From assembly GCF_011386835.1 (NCBI RefSeq), contig NC_088809.1:248001-312000 (forward strand): DNA of 64,000 bases. Direction: 5' to 3'. The notes below the pieces were generated by a model that saw only the letters and a program-made list of their open reading frames with translations, had not been told where the DNA came from and did not search any database. The position numbers and the translations under genes were made by a program. This stretch comes from Chrysemys picta bellii (Eukaryota; Chordata; Testudines; Emydidae). Of the stretch, positions 26,001 through 41,000 are shown piece after piece; position 1 is the first letter of the stretch, and every line of letters starts with the position of its first letter.

Positions 26001-29000
26001 TTAGGAAAAAGTTCCTTACTGTCAGGATGGTTAAACACTGGAATAAATTGCCTAGGGAAGTTGTGGAATCTCCATCTCTGGAGATATTTAAGAGTAGGTT
26101 AGATAAACGTCTATCAGAGATAGTCTAGACAGTATTTGGTCCTGCCATGCGGGCAGGGGACCGGACTCGATGACCTCTCGAGGACCCTTCCAGTCCTAGA
26201 ATCTATGAATCTAAGGCCTGGTCCACACTAACCCCCCACTTCGAACTAAGATACGCAACTTCAGCTACGTGAATAACGTAGCTGAAGTCGAAGTACCTTA
26301 GTTCGAACTTACCGCGGGTCCAGACGCTGCAGGCAGGCTCGCCCGTCAACTCCGCGTACTCCTCTCGCGGAGCAGGAGTACCGGCGTCGATGGCGAGCAC
26401 TTCCGGGATCGATTTATCGCGTCTTGTCTAGACGCGATAAATCGAACCCAGAAGATCGATTGCTTACCGCCGGACCCGGAAGTAAGTATAGACGTACCCT
26501 ATGAATGAGGTCTGTGGTGCTGCCTAGGCTTGATCAGCAGCTCAGATTCCTCTGAGTCTCAAATCATTTGGCCAGGAAGGAACTAACTCCCTTTCCAAAT
26601 AACGCTCTCAAAGGCAACTCACTCTCTTTGGAAAGAGAAGCAGGAATAAAACAGCCAGACACCACCCTTTCTAAAGGTCTCTTTTGCCTCCACTCCAGTA
26701 CTCTGTTTGGAAGATGGAAGGGAAAAAAAGTCTTGCTTTCTGTATACCAGTATTAAACAAGCCACGTGGGAATAGCACAAACTGTATTGTTTACCCACAG
26801 GCCACTCACAGGTGAGGAGAGACTTCATAGAAACTGACGCCACGGTATCGCTCCATGTGTTGTTTGCTGTAGATTTCCAGATCCTTGTATGGATTTACTG
26901 ATACCAGAACTGAGCCAATGTAAGTCTGAAAAGAGCCAAAAGGAAAAGCATTACATGAAGGCTAGCATCTATTTCTACAAGAGCCTTCAGAATTACTCTG
27001 GAATCTCAGATATTGTTACAAGGCCAGCCTGCAACAATGGCATTTGGAATGCTGTTAACCGCTTTGGAGAGAGTGATTTGGGAGTCTGAAGAAACAACCT
27101 CACAGCTAGTAAAAGTGGGAATACAGAACTTGTACTGGATATGTCCCTTTTACCGAAAATGCTGCACTTACATCCTTTAGGCCTGGTCCACACTAACCCC
27201 CCACTTCGAACTAAGGGTACGTCTATACTTACTTCCTGGTCCGGATGTAAGCGATCGATCTTCTGGGGTCGATTTATCGCGTCTTGTCTAGACGTGATAA
27301 ATCGATCCCGGAAGTGCTTGCCGTCGACGCTGGTACTCCAGCTCAGCAAGAGGAGTACGCGGCATCGACGGGGGAGCCTGCCTGCCGCGTCCAGACCCGC
27401 AGTAAGTTTGAACTAAGGTACTTCAAATTCAGCTACGTTATTAACGTAGCTGAATTTGCGTACCTTAGTCCGAAGTGGGGGGTTAGTGTGGACCAGGCCT
27501 TAGATACGCAACTTCAGCTACGTGAATAACGTAGCTGAAGTCGAAGTACCTTAGTCCGAACTTACCGTGGGTCCAGACGCGGCAGGCAGGCTCCCCCGTC
27601 GACTCCGCGTACTCCTCTCGCGGAGCAGGAGTACCAGCGTCGACGGCGAGCACTTCCGGGATCAATCCGGGATCGATTTATCGCGTCTAGACAAGACACG
27701 ATAAATCGATCTCAGAAGATCGATTGCTTACTGCCGGACTCGGAGGTAAGTATAGACGTACCCTCAGTGACTGCTTCAATGCTTTTGGACATCCCAGCAA
27801 TGCAACTTCAGTACAGGGTTATTTTTGACCATTCATTCCAATATTTGGGATCAGAGCTAAGCCTGGGTTTGTTAAGACCACAACAGAATAGGTTTATGAA
27901 GTCGGAAGAATATAGTATGTGCTGGATTTTCAGTGGTGCCGGGCACTCAGAATTCCAGCTGAAGTTAACTGGAGCTGCAGATGCTTAGCAACCTGAAAAT
28001 CAGGCCCTATATATGCCAACATGTCAGTTCACAGAACAGGTCTGAGAAACAGGATCATGGGCTATAAAAGGGGAGCTGGTGGACACCACCACATCCAGAT
28101 CCCACACCTGCAGAACAAAATCACTATGTCCAGTTTTCAGAGCAAATATCCAAATTCTAGTCAAAGATCAGCACTCTGGCTGCTCTCTGCTACTCACATA
28201 GATCAGATTCTCCTTGAATCGTTTACGTAGGTTTTCAATAAAGGCTGCTTCGCTAGTAAAGTTCTCTAGCAGGACGAAATCCTGAACCCCCACACGGTCA
28301 CGGGCTGTCAGAGCACTCTCCATTGTCAACCGGATACCGTCACTCCCTGCCGCCTGCAACCAAAACCAGTGAAATCAAAAGGCCGAGACTGTCACGACAC
28401 ACAGACCACTTTGCCCACAAAGCACAGACACAGGACCAGCATACAAACAAGAGAAAATAAAGCAAATCCCATTAATAAAGCAACCCCAATTCACTTCACA
28501 CTAGCAATGGCCAGTTTTCCAGAAGACAAGGCAGCTTTGGGAGAAAAAGTTATTGCTAAAATTCCAATCAGTAATAAAGCAGGATCAAACATCACAAGAA
28601 TAATGATTACTACTTTGTTCACTATTGAAAATATTTATACTGGTTGATACGCCACTTCCAGGAACTAGTAAACAGTGCTGAGATTAAGTATTCTTGTCAA
28701 AACGAATAATTTATCTTCCTAGAATAATTTTAGACTTTTTAAAAAAAAAAAGAATTAAACTGAATCCAGATCTCCCCAAGGGTCTTTCAGTGAGTCTGAA
28801 TTGCTTTCCCATTTCCCTACCCTGTGGTAAAGGACCTGCCTTGAGGTAAACAGCCTTTCATGGAGCAGTAAATGCACAAAGTGCTAACAAGTTGGCAGCT
28901 CTAGTCCAGGCACCTTTTCCTGATTTCTATCAACAGCACAACTGAAATTATAACAAAGATCTATAAACAATAATTAATATGAGAAAAGGGATTTCTTTTG

Positions 29001-32000
29001 CCTCTTTTCACATCATTAAGCTAGTAAGACAACTCCACTCCTTCAAACTCACTTACATACTACTTCTCTCTCCTCAACTGCACTTACCTCTTCTTAGAAT
29101 CCTAGAATATCAAGGTTGGAAGGGACCCCATCCATACACCCCCGCTCCCTGTCCCCTGACCCCCGCTGCCCCATCCAACCACTCCTCTCATTCCTGACAG
29201 CCCCCGCGGGACCCCTGCCCCATCCAACCACCCCTTCTCCCTGTCCCCTGACTGCCCCCTGCCACCCCATCCAACCCCCCCTCCTTCCTGACTGTCCTCC
29301 AGGACCCCTGCCCCCATTCAACCCCTATTCCCCTCCCCGACCCCTATCCACACCCCTGCCCACTGACCACCACGCCGAACCCCCTGCCCTCTATCCAGCC
29401 CCTTCTCCCTGCTCCGTGCCCCCTTACTGCGCTGCCTGGAGCACCCGTGGCTGGCGGCGCTACAGCCGCACCACCCAGCTGGAGCTGGGCCACGCCACCG
29501 CCGCCACTGCGCAGCACAGAGCACTGGGTCAGGCCGGGCTCTGCAGCTGTGCTGCCTCAGGAGTTCGCAGCCCCAACGCCCAGAGCATTGCGCCGGCAGC
29601 GGCGCGAGCGAGCGGGGGAGGGGGGAAAACAGGGGAGGGGCCGGGGGCAAGCCTCCCGGGCCAGGAGCTCAGGGGCCGGGCAGGATGGTCCCGTGGGCCG
29701 GATGTGGCCCGCGGGCCGTAGTTTGCCCACCCCTGCTCTAGAGTAATATCTTGCAATTTTTAAACTGAAGTGTCACTACAGGGAGGTGGTGGGCATCACC
29801 TCCACAACTACCTCCCATTGCTTCACTTGCAGCCCCAGCAACAACTGTAGTGTGAGCAAAGCTCTGAGCACCCCTTGACCATTATTGAAGAATATAGAAA
29901 AGAAGAGCTGGAAGGGACTGCAAGAGGTCATCTCATCCAGCCCGCAAATACCCATACAGCTACATCTGCAGAGCCCCCTAGTATAGATGCAGCACATACC
30001 AACAGGAGTTTTTCTGCTGACATAGTAATGTTATCTCCCCAATGATATTCACAGTGCCAACAGATGCATCCACACTGCGGTTTTTGCCAGCACAGAAGTG
30101 TCAGATAAGGGGTGTGGTTTTTTTCAAACTCCTGATTGACAGCTGTGGCACCAAAAACTGTGTGACAGAGAGAAACTAGACAAATTCAAACTGTAAATAA
30201 GGCATAACATATACCTTATAAGCTGGGGAGAGGGATAGCTCAGTGGTTCGCGCACTGGCCTGCTAAACCCAGGGTTGAGAGTTCAACCCTTGAGGGGGCC
30301 ACTTAGGGATCTAGGGCAAAAATCAGTATTTGGTCCTGCTAGTGAAGACAGGGGGCTGGACTCGATGACCTTTTGAGGTCCCTTCCAGCTCTATGAGATA
30401 GGTATATCTCCATATATTTAACAGTGAGTGCAATTAAGCATAGGAACAATTCATGAAAGGTGGTGGTAGAGTCTTAAAATCAAAATTGGATGTTTTTCTA
30501 AAGATCTGCTCTAGGAATTATTTCGGGGAAGTTCTATGCTCTGTGCTACACAGAAGATCAAACCAGATGATCATATGGTCCCTTTGGCCCTTGGAATCTA
30601 TGAAACTCTTAGCATATCATAGGTACTACTGTAATACAAATAGATAAGTAAATAAATATGTAATATAGGGAACAATCCTATATTGGCCCTTGCAAAATCA
30701 AATAGATGGTACCCCCACAGGTTTTTTCCATCTCCACTGCCCATTAATTTATTACATTTTAATTTGATCTACTTCATTAAATGTATTCCCTTCAATCTCT
30801 TTCATATCTGACCTCAAGGATGTGACCCCACCTTCAGTTCCGCCAAATTCGTATTTCCATTACTTCTAAACTTCCTTTTATTTGCATTTTAGGCTGTTAC
30901 TATTACAGAATAGGAGAAAGGAGATAATCTCCTAGGACAGCTCAAGACACACCTAGCTTAACAAAGAGAAGGTTAAGGGGTGACTTGCTCAGTCTGTAAG
31001 TACCTACATGAGGAACAAATATTTGATAATGGGCTCTTCAATCTAGCAGACAAAGGTATAAACACAGTCCAGTGGCTGGAAGTTGAAGCCAGACAAATTC
31101 AGACAGGAAATAAGGTAAATTTTTAACAGTGAGGATAATTAACCACTGGAACAATTTATCAAGGATCACGGTGGGTTCTCCGTCACTGACAATTTTTAAA
31201 ATAAAGATTGAATTTCTTTTTTTTAAGATATACTCTTGTTCAACAGAAATTATTTTGGGAGTCAGTCAGTGTTATACAGAAGGTCAGACTAGAAAATCAC
31301 AATGTTCCTTTTTGGCCATGGAATCAGCAAAGTGGATTTGGGTATTTGTAATCTGACCAAATACTTAAACAAAGTATTTAGAAAAATAACTACGAAGTTA
31401 GTGGCCGGTCTGAAAAAAGTCACACCAGCTGGCTTCCACTCTGCTGATATACTCCAGAATGCATCAGTCACTAGTATCACAACTACCAGGAACTATCCTG
31501 GAGCAGATTCCTAAGGGGGCCCAAGCAAGTCACAGCACCCCTTGGTCACTCTCTGCAATAATAATGCAACAAGCCAGGAATGCAGGGCTTTCCTGCTGAG
31601 CCAACCTTACCATCAGGTGCTAGAGCCCTGGACAAAGATGCAGAGCTACACTGCCAGATGGGTCCTATTACCTCCATCCCAAGATATAAGAGGGTCCGGA
31701 GTACATCTCTGGGACAGGGACTGATGTCCTGCAGGGGAAAACCCTATCAGCAGCAAAACTCAGCAGAAAGTTTAGGTTAAGGTTTGTGTTATGTTATTTA
31801 CGTTAACAAAGACAATCCCTCACAAAGAGATAAGTTTGGCCCAAATTCATGATGTGCGGCCTCAGTATGCAGCATCACACATACACTGCGGCCAACTCAT
31901 GTGATTTTATTGAGTCTTATAATATTGAAGCTCCTGCTCTTTGAGACAAGTGATTCTGAGAGACTTTCAGCTTTCATTAAGAAAAATCAAAGTTTCTATC

Positions 32001-35000
32001 CTTCATGGCTGTGGAGAAAGACTCAGAAGCCAGAGGGCAAATTTAAAGAATCTCACAATTTTTTTTTTTTTGGTTAATTCTTGTGATTTTTAAATTGATT
32101 TCATGATTTTTAGGAGCTTGACTCTTGAGTTTTGAAAAGCTGGGGGTTGGCAATTCAGCAATCAACCTTCGAATCCATTCCTCCTGACCAATCCTCTATT
32201 GCAAAATGCCTGAGTCACATAAACCAATTACTCCACTCACCCCAGCAAAACACATTTAGCAGCTTCTTTCAAGCTGGGGGGGTGGGGGTGGGGGAGGAAG
32301 AAGACAAAGGAATCAGCCACAGACTCCAGCTCCTATGAGCAGCTGTCAAAACAGGGACTGCTGAATTGGGGCAGAGGGAGGGGGTAAAATAGGCCCCAGC
32401 CAAGGCCACCCCTTCCCCGTTATACCTCCACCCACCCATTCAGAGCTATGCAAGAGACACCCCCCCACACACAACTCTGGATGCACTAGGACCCAGGTAG
32501 TGGCTCCCCTACTTTCCTCCACCTGGCTTTGGGGGGTGGGGGAAGGAAGGGAATTGTTGGGAGAATCCAGCCAGAGAATCCAGCCAGTAAGAGCAGCTGC
32601 AGAACCAGCAAAGCAGGGAGGTTCAGAGAAATTTCTGTCGTTTTGATTGGATCTTCTCTGACCTGTGCTGATTAGCTGTTTGCACCAACCCTCCTGCTCC
32701 TCTACAGTCTTTTCACCTCAACTTAACTTCACAGGATCTGCCCCCCTTCTTCTCCCCTATCCTAACCCCTCAGTGCCCTTTCAGTGTTCCCTCTTCCTTC
32801 ACTTTTCTTTCAATTTACCTAATTCGCTTCTTACTAAACCCACCAAAACAAATTGTGGAATTAACACACTGTTTGCTAACATCACATTCTCCATGCTGCT
32901 TATGTGTTCTACCCCCTTTTCCCTCCCTGAGTCCATCTGGTCTATTTCAACTGTAACCTCTTTGGGGAACAGGCAGTGGTCTAGTTGTGCAGTGCCCAGC
33001 TCAATGGGGCCCATTCTTGGTAGGTCCTCGGACACTACCATAATAAACATGATTATAAATAAGAAGAAGATAGGTATGTCCTTCATTTCTTTGGTACTTT
33101 GGAACTATACCATTTATCAATTGGATACAAAATTCCTCAGCTAATGAAGCAAATTTCCATATGTGTAGGTCCATTTACACACAGTTTTTGCAATGATTTA
33201 ACCAAACTGGTAGAAAAACTGATCTAGTTAAATCAGTGCAACTCCCTAGTGTGGATGAAGTTATAGTGGTATAGAAGTGGTTAACATGTATAGCTTGTTT
33301 TGGTAAATTGACTGAAAGAAACACATGCAATTTTATAAATCATCCTGTAGAAGTAGTTGGAAAACAAATCAGGACCAGCTTCGTTGAACTACAGCTCTCA
33401 GAAGTGGTCAATAGCTCTTTCATCAGCCACTCCCTCAGTCCAGGACATACCATTTCTAACCAAACATATCCGGTGATTAAGGAAGAAGCAATATGTCCTC
33501 CCTAAGAAACAGAACAATTTTCTTCAGCCCTATCCACTGAGACTAACATTTATGACTAAGTATCTTCCAGCTTCCCTCCTACACATTTCTTACTCAGCTT
33601 CCCAGGCTCGAGCTCAGCAGAAACAAAGCAGCCATGTTTGATTTTCAAAGACTTTTAAAAACTGAGTTTACAGTTTTAAGAATAATCAGGAATGATTAGA
33701 TTGCCTTATTTCTATGGCAAGGGTGTCAAACCCATCCTCCACAGGCCTGGTCTAGCACCGTAGATGTATTTACATGGCCTGCAGGACAATCAGGTTCTGC
33801 AGAACCTAAGCTTTAATTTCAAGTTTTGAGCCCTCCAGGTTGCAAAGATAACCTTCTAAATATAAATTTAGTGTAAACTAAGTGTACAGACAGCCTGAAA
33901 CACTTTCTGAAGGGAGTGAACTCTTCTGACCTACCATTAATTTTGACTTGCTACTTCCCAAGTCTAACTATGCTTTAAAAGGGTCACCATTAACTATTTC
34001 GCTGTTGACCATTTTCAGCAGATGGGATGCAGAAGGGGATGGAAAGTGAGACTTGCTGGGTGCGAAATTGTGTGTTGCTACAGAAAAGGTAATGCACAGG
34101 AAAGAATGGTCAGAGAGAGAGAGAAGGGGAGGCTAGGGAAGGAAGAGAAAAAGGTCAGAAATAGCAGTGATCATAAAGGGGAGCACATTGTCCCACTGAG
34201 TGATAACAAGTGTGACAATAAGGAACTGAATAAAGAAAAGAATTGAAAGGTTGGTTACTTTAATCTATCAGACAAAGGTACAATTACAGCCAATGGCTAG
34301 AAGCTGAAGCTACATAAATTCAGACTAGAAATAAGGTGCAAATTTTTAATTGTGAGAGTAATCAATCACCAGACCATCTTACCAAGGGTTGTGGTAGATG
34401 CTCCATCAGTGGAAACCTTTAAATCAAAATGGCACGTTTTCCTGAAAGATAGGCTCTAGCTCAATCACAGCTATGGGACTTGAGGCTGGAATTAATACAG
34501 GGAAATCCTATGGCCTGTGTTATACAGGAGGTCACCCAGATGTCCTTTCTGGCCTTAACATCTATGTCCTTCCTCTACGGCATCATCTCACCTACTGACA
34601 AAGCAAAACAATGGAATTCAAAGCAAAGACTGATTCTAAACCTGACACTAGAAAGTCCTGTTCTCTGGCTGCCTGCTTTCTTTTGAAAATCACTGTTTAC
34701 CCTTGTAACGTCCTATATATTAGAGGGGGGGAAAAATCGGGACACCGTGGAAATGGTATGTTAAAGCCACGTGTCAACATCAGGTGAAAAAACAGTCTGT
34801 ATGGACATGTAGTTCAAGTGCCTTTCTATTGTAATTACAACTTTGGTGCCGAGTGTCCATCACGTGGTTCCCATCCACACTGGCTTCACTAACAGCATCC
34901 TTGCAAAATGGTGCAATCAGAAACTTTGTCAAGACTTGCTCTGAAGTGGTGCAATCACAAGTATACTGGATATCACTTGTTCAACAATGGGAGCATTTCT

Positions 35001-38000
35001 GGGAGTGGCCAGTACATATTTTACAGGCATTGCTAGTTTTTACCACCACCACCACAGGTAGCAACAATTCCCTAGTTCAAAGATCCCAAGCATCTAGAAA
35101 GCTCTGCTTCAGCACTTTCACTGCCCAAAGATTATACCTGAGCTGAAGTGACAACTGTTTCCACAAGCCTGGTTCTAAGGATAGATATTGTGTTACAAGT
35201 ATGGCAGTGACCATGCTAGTGAGATGTCTTACTGCTATGGGAGGGACTATGCTAATCGCGATTCTGAGCCTCTCAGTTTGCCCTGTGTGAACTAGAGGAG
35301 GGTTTCCCCAGAAATCCAAGCAGTCTCAGTCTGATTTTAGTGCCTGTCCAACTAATAGAGCACTCTGTGCCTTCTTTCTCAAACTTGCCTCCTGAGTGCT
35401 TACTAGAGATTATAGGTGTTTGTTACCATCCATTTGTGGAGTTGCAGAGCTAACAGTTGTAGAATGGACTTTCTTGAACTGATGATTGCATATGATCATA
35501 GGAGAGCCATTCCCACGTTATTTTAACCCACTCTATGCTTCTAATCTCTTCTCCAGAACAGTCAGTACAACAGTGGCTCAGAGCCAGAAAAGCAAAGCAG
35601 TTACTATTGAAAGATGGGACTCAGCCAGTGCAATTAGCAAAGCAGACTACTTCCACAGGCCTTTTCTTCTCCATAATTACACTTTGGGAGACTCTGGGCT
35701 GCTGTCAATTGGTGTAGTTCCATGAAGCCCACAGAGCTATGGCTGCTTTACACCAGCTGTGACTAAATGATTGACTATAAAGGATCAGAATTTGCCTCCT
35801 TAGAGCTTAGTTCATTTGAATACAATATAACTTGAACACACCGTACTGCCTGGCAAGGGCTGATAAAACATCCATTTAGGTTGGCTCACTAAATCCTTAC
35901 ATAGCATTTTGGGACAGAAGCATTTTATTTTTAACTAATTTTAAATGTTGAAGTGTGGTAGACTTCCCATAACCCAAATGAAAAACAGGGCCTTCTAAGC
36001 TCTGCATGACAAATTCACAGAGCATTTTTTCAGCGATCTTTTTTAAAAGTTACTTTGAGCTTCCCTCCATTTGACATTTTTCCCTGTGAGGGAAGAGGAT
36101 GAGATTCTCTTTTAAATGAGTACTGGGTAAATATAGGGATATGATGATCTGGTGAACATCCAGCCAACAACTGCCTGAGGGCAGGGCAGGGGCTGTATAA
36201 TGCACTAATACCTTTTCTTTTGTACCAAAATTTCCAAACAATCCCATTTTGGAGTTTACTGGAAAGGGTAAATGAGCTAGCAATCATAATGAAGCATTTT
36301 CAGTGGCACCCCAGTGCCTTGGCCAACCCTCTCCCCTCTGAGTTTGTGAATCACTTGGGAACCCTCATAATAAATGGTTTTATATAATGTAGAAGAGACT
36401 TTAAAATCACCAGTCCCACTCAAAGCTCAACGATTTGTGCTCCTAAATCTCTTAGGCACTTCTGAAAATCTCCCCTGTAATATATTATTACCTCACACCC
36501 CTTGGCTGTCTTCTGCTTGTAGTTTTTAACTATCTTTAAAAATGTAGTGTGGATTAAAGTAGAACTTCTCAACCTGCTGGGCACAACTGCCCAAGGAAGT
36601 CACAAGGCGAATGGAGGTTAGGGGTACTGCAGGTGGGCAGAAAAATGCTGGTCTTTAAGCTCTCCAGTCCCAGTACACCCTGGCTGCTTCTTTCAGTTGT
36701 CTCCCCCATTGCACCCAAAAAAAAAATCCCTCTTTTTCTTGCTGTTTGGGTGGGAGTCAGCTTCTGGAACTCCCTTTTCTGTCTCGGGCTTTTATGGCTA
36801 GTAGTACTATAGTATCTGAGCACCTCACAATGGCTATGAATTTTATCCTCCCAATGCTTCTGTAAGGTGGGAGAGTGCTATTCCCATTTTTACAGATGAG
36901 GAACTGAGACCAAGGATTGACTAAGTGATTTGTTCTCCTGCCACCTTCCAGCCTAGCCCACATCCCATCTCATTCCCTGACTGTAGAGTGGAGCAGAGAT
37001 CAGGAAGGGGATTCTGCAAATTTTCAAATTGCAAATTCTGCTGAAAAAATACTACACTACTTGGGTCAGCACCGGGTTTACAATGGCGCGCCGGGCTCAC
37101 AGCCAGAAGGGGCCCTGGCCAGCCGAGCTGGTCAGGAAAGCTGTCCCCATCCTGCCTCTTCCCCAAAGCCCCCACCTCTGCTCTGTCTCTTCCCACCTCT
37201 GCTCCGCCTCTTCCCACCTCTGCTCCGCCCCAGCCCTGATCCCACTCCACCCCTTCCCCCCAAACCTCCTCCCCTGAGCTACACGTCCCAGGGACTGCAG
37301 CAGGGGTCAGGCTCGCCCTGCACTCAGTGGAGCAACCCAGACCCAGCCTGCTCCGCTGGTGAGTGCCCAGGGGCAGTTCCCCCCGACCCAAAGTCCGTGA
37401 GTCAGGGGAGCAGAGCGAAGTGGTCTGGGGCCAGGTCACTCCACTTCCCGCTGCCCCATAAGTGCAGGGTCAGGCCCACCCTGCAATCACTGGGCAGCAG
37501 GAAGTGGAGGTGGTTTTCCCCTGCCCCCTAGGCCTGGGGAGGAGATGGAGCGGTGGGGAAGGGGCATGGGATGGGGAAGAGAAGGGGGTGAGGGGGAAAG
37601 CGGGGGGTGGGGGAAGAGGCAGTGGGGAAGGAAGGGGGTGGGATGAGGAGGAGACGGAGTAGTGGGGAAGGGGCATGGCATGGGGAAGAGAAGGGGATGG
37701 GGGAAGCGGGGGCAGGGGGGAAGCTGGAGCCCAGCATGCGGCATCCCCTTGGCAGAAGCTGGGGCTCCCCTGTTAAGCAGACCCATTGAACCCTCACCCT
37801 GACAAGCCTGACCTCCCCTACATCTGTACCACCCCAGTGAGCTCCCCCCAGACGCCCTCCCCACTGAGCCCCAACCACCTGCACCTGGACCCCCACCCAA
37901 ATGAACCCCACCTCCCCTGCACCTAGACCCCCCTGTTGAGCCCCAAACACCTTCACCTGGATCCCTGCAGAGTCCCATTGCCCCTGCACATGGAACCCCC

Positions 38001-41000
38001 CCAATAAGCTTCTGTGCATACTGAGCCACCCGCACCCAGATTGCCCCACAGAGAACTCTCCTACCCCCACCTGGATCCCCCCACACTAAGTCCCTCTGCA
38101 CTGGGATCCTGCTGCCGGGCTGAGCCTGCTCACCCACACCTGGTGCGCCTGGCCCTTGCACTGTGTCAGGGTCGGGTGCAGCCTCATTGCTGAGTCCCTA
38201 TCCCGTGGTGGGGTAGGGGGAGGCTGCAGGGTAATCTCCCACCTCCATGTAACCAGTGACCTGTGCTCCCCACTGCCATGTTGGAGCCTCCACCTTTATT
38301 TATTGACAAATAAAATTTGCAGAATTTTAAAATACCGTGCACAGAATTTTTAATTTTTTGGTGCAGAATCCCCTCAGGAATATGGGGTGCTGTGCAGCTG
38401 TGATGGTGGGACTGTGAGGAAGATGGTGGGCAGTGGGGAGGTCTATGGATTGGGGGCACTGGGTGAACAGTGTGGTGTGCAGGGTGTTGTGCAGTTGTGG
38501 TGGGAGGCCAGCAGGGGAGATCTCTGGGAGGGGTGGGGACTGGGCAGAGAGATCTGTGGAGGTGGTCTCTGGGCAAGAGGGCACTGGGCATAAGGGTGGG
38601 GCACTGGGCATGGGGGCGGTGTGGTGCGGGCCCACCCTCAAGGGGAAGGGGTATGCTGGCAGCTCAGGACTGGGCAGGCCAGTGTGCGTCTGGCAGCTGC
38701 AGGTTTGTAAACACTGCCCTCCTGCAGGGCTGCGCAGAGTGCCCCCCCCCCCCCCCCCCCGTGCTGTGCCTCATTGCCCCCAGCGCGCCCTTCACTCTGG
38801 AGACTGACCATCCCGCCCCCCTGCACCTTGCCCCAGGGGGGCCCACAAATACGTTTGGCGCCAGGCCCACAAAAAATTAATCCAACCCTGACTTGGGTGA
38901 CAGCTGCATTGTAATTGAGCACCCCAACATGATTATTTATAATGTAGGTAATGCGGCCTAATTGTGCTTGTTGTGTCTTTGTTCCCCTGGCTGGGATGAT
39001 TTAGCTGGGAATTGGTCCTGCTTTGAGCAGGGGGTTGGACTAGACGACCTCTTGAGGTCCCTTCCAACTCTGATATTCTATGATTCTATGATTTGTACCA
39101 AACTCCTGAATCCAAGGTACTAACATGGCTTCAACATTGCAAAAAGCAAAAGCCAGAGTGTTACTAATTAGATGGTCAGTGGCTGGTATGGGAGAGAGGG
39201 CTCACTGACAAGACAACATGTTAATGTCTTACATAACAATACCCAGCTACTGAACATGTGAGTAGTAGCTGAACTGCCCTGAAGCTAACTGTGCACGAAT
39301 AATTATTTTTAGGATAATAAATCTCATTCTATACATGTATTGTTTGACATTTAAGCAGAGAGAAAAAACTAAATGAATATTCAATTCTACATTTGAATAT
39401 CAGGGTCTGGAAGGGACATTTAGAACAATGCTACCCCTAACATGGGTAAGCCACTTTGAGCAAAGAGAAAAATCAGAATTTTAACAAAAACAGCAGAGAA
39501 TCACCACTAGCATAGTACAACTGTGTAACCTTTAACTCACAGAGACGTGAGTATGTCAGTGGCTGCCTCACTCAAGGATTGTTTATAAAATAATTTTCTC
39601 TTTTTGATTGCTTTATAGTAAATATTACAGGAAAGGTAACTCCTGGAGCTGGTGTTCTAGAGGTTATTGCTGCGAGTTTGGGGAAGAGTGACTCACACTC
39701 AGAATATGGTCTTCTCTCCCTGATGTTGCCCTCCTGATTCACTCACCATTTCTTCAGAATTTACTTCCACACTATGCTATTGTTCTGAAAAATGTTTGAG
39801 GGGGAGAGGAATGCCACTCCTTTGACAGACGCCTTTAAGCAGTTTAATTTCAAGGGCCCTTCATATTTTGACTATTAAATAATAGAGGACATAAGCTGGA
39901 ACACTTTAGAAATACTAATGACGCAGTAGAGGGAAAAAGAGCCTTACTCTTGTCCTAGTAAAGTTTGCTGTAACATCTCTCCTGGCAGATTTTGCTTTTA
40001 AAACTGAAGATGTGGAACTCCTGTTATTCAACCTATCTAAACTTCAGATTCATTCAATCCCCTAAAATGCAAAGTAGAACAGGAAATGCTGGCAATTAAA
40101 TCATGCTGTGTGTATTTTAAATATATATTACATGTTTGTCACAGGGACTTGAAGCAGGGAGAAGGGAGAATCAGAAGTGTAGAGAGAAAGGTATGTCATT
40201 GAATAATTCTGCTGGAGTTTGAACGTTGCAATTTATTACTACTCATATAGTAACAGAGATGTATTTGAAACTTCTTGTGTTTGACAACAAGGTTCCTGCC
40301 CCACGTAGTTCATAATCTAAAGGAGAGAGAACAAAAAAAGCAAGGTAATGCTGATTTTACAAAGGAAGCGGATCATGTAATTTGTTCCATGTTTTGTATG
40401 TTGCTTTATTTTCTTTTTTAAAATGTCAGAGAGCAAGTGTAGATAAACCTGGAGCAAAGATTAACAATGGAAAGTAAAGCAGTTTTAAGAAAGAATTTTA
40501 AGGATGAGAATGAGGCTGTTTATTGCATAGAGGGGATACTCATATTTCAGTCAGCAAGCTAAACAGAAAATATCTGAGAGAAAAATGAAGTGGGCAAACC
40601 AGAAAGAGATCAGGGAAATGTACAGAGTCAACACAGTGGATTTCTATATTTAGGGAGCTGGCATTTTTGCTCTTTACCAGGTGGCACCAGCTGTGTAAAT
40701 CGGTTAAAAAGATGCTGCTAGTTCCAGTATCCACAATGATTCCATGAACTAAAACCTAGATGGCTCTACTGTAAGGTCGGGGCATCTCTGGGAATGGTTT
40801 TCCAACCAGTCAACAGTGGTTCACAGTCAAGCTAGAAAGGCATAATGAGTGGGACCGGTCCTGGGTCCGGTTCTGTTCAATATCTTTCTAAATGATTTAG
40901 ATAATGGCAGAGAGTAGACTTATAAAGTTTGCGGACAATACCAAGGTGGGAGGAGTTGCATGTGCTTTGGAGGATAGGTTTAAAATTCAAAATGATCTGG

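Noticed and set aside
29094..29756. Pro/Gly-rich frames near 29.1-29.7 kb
   Set aside because: GC-rich mobile element core; no conserved protein features.
30224..30300. Possible tRNA gene (A and B boxes)
   Set aside because: The continuation into the Cry SINE body and LINE-like tail shows it is a retroposed SINE head.
37061..38161. Several Pro/Gly-rich frames over 130 codons on both strands
   Set aside because: They lie wholly within a TIR element with biased composition; overlapping frames on both strands indicate artefact.
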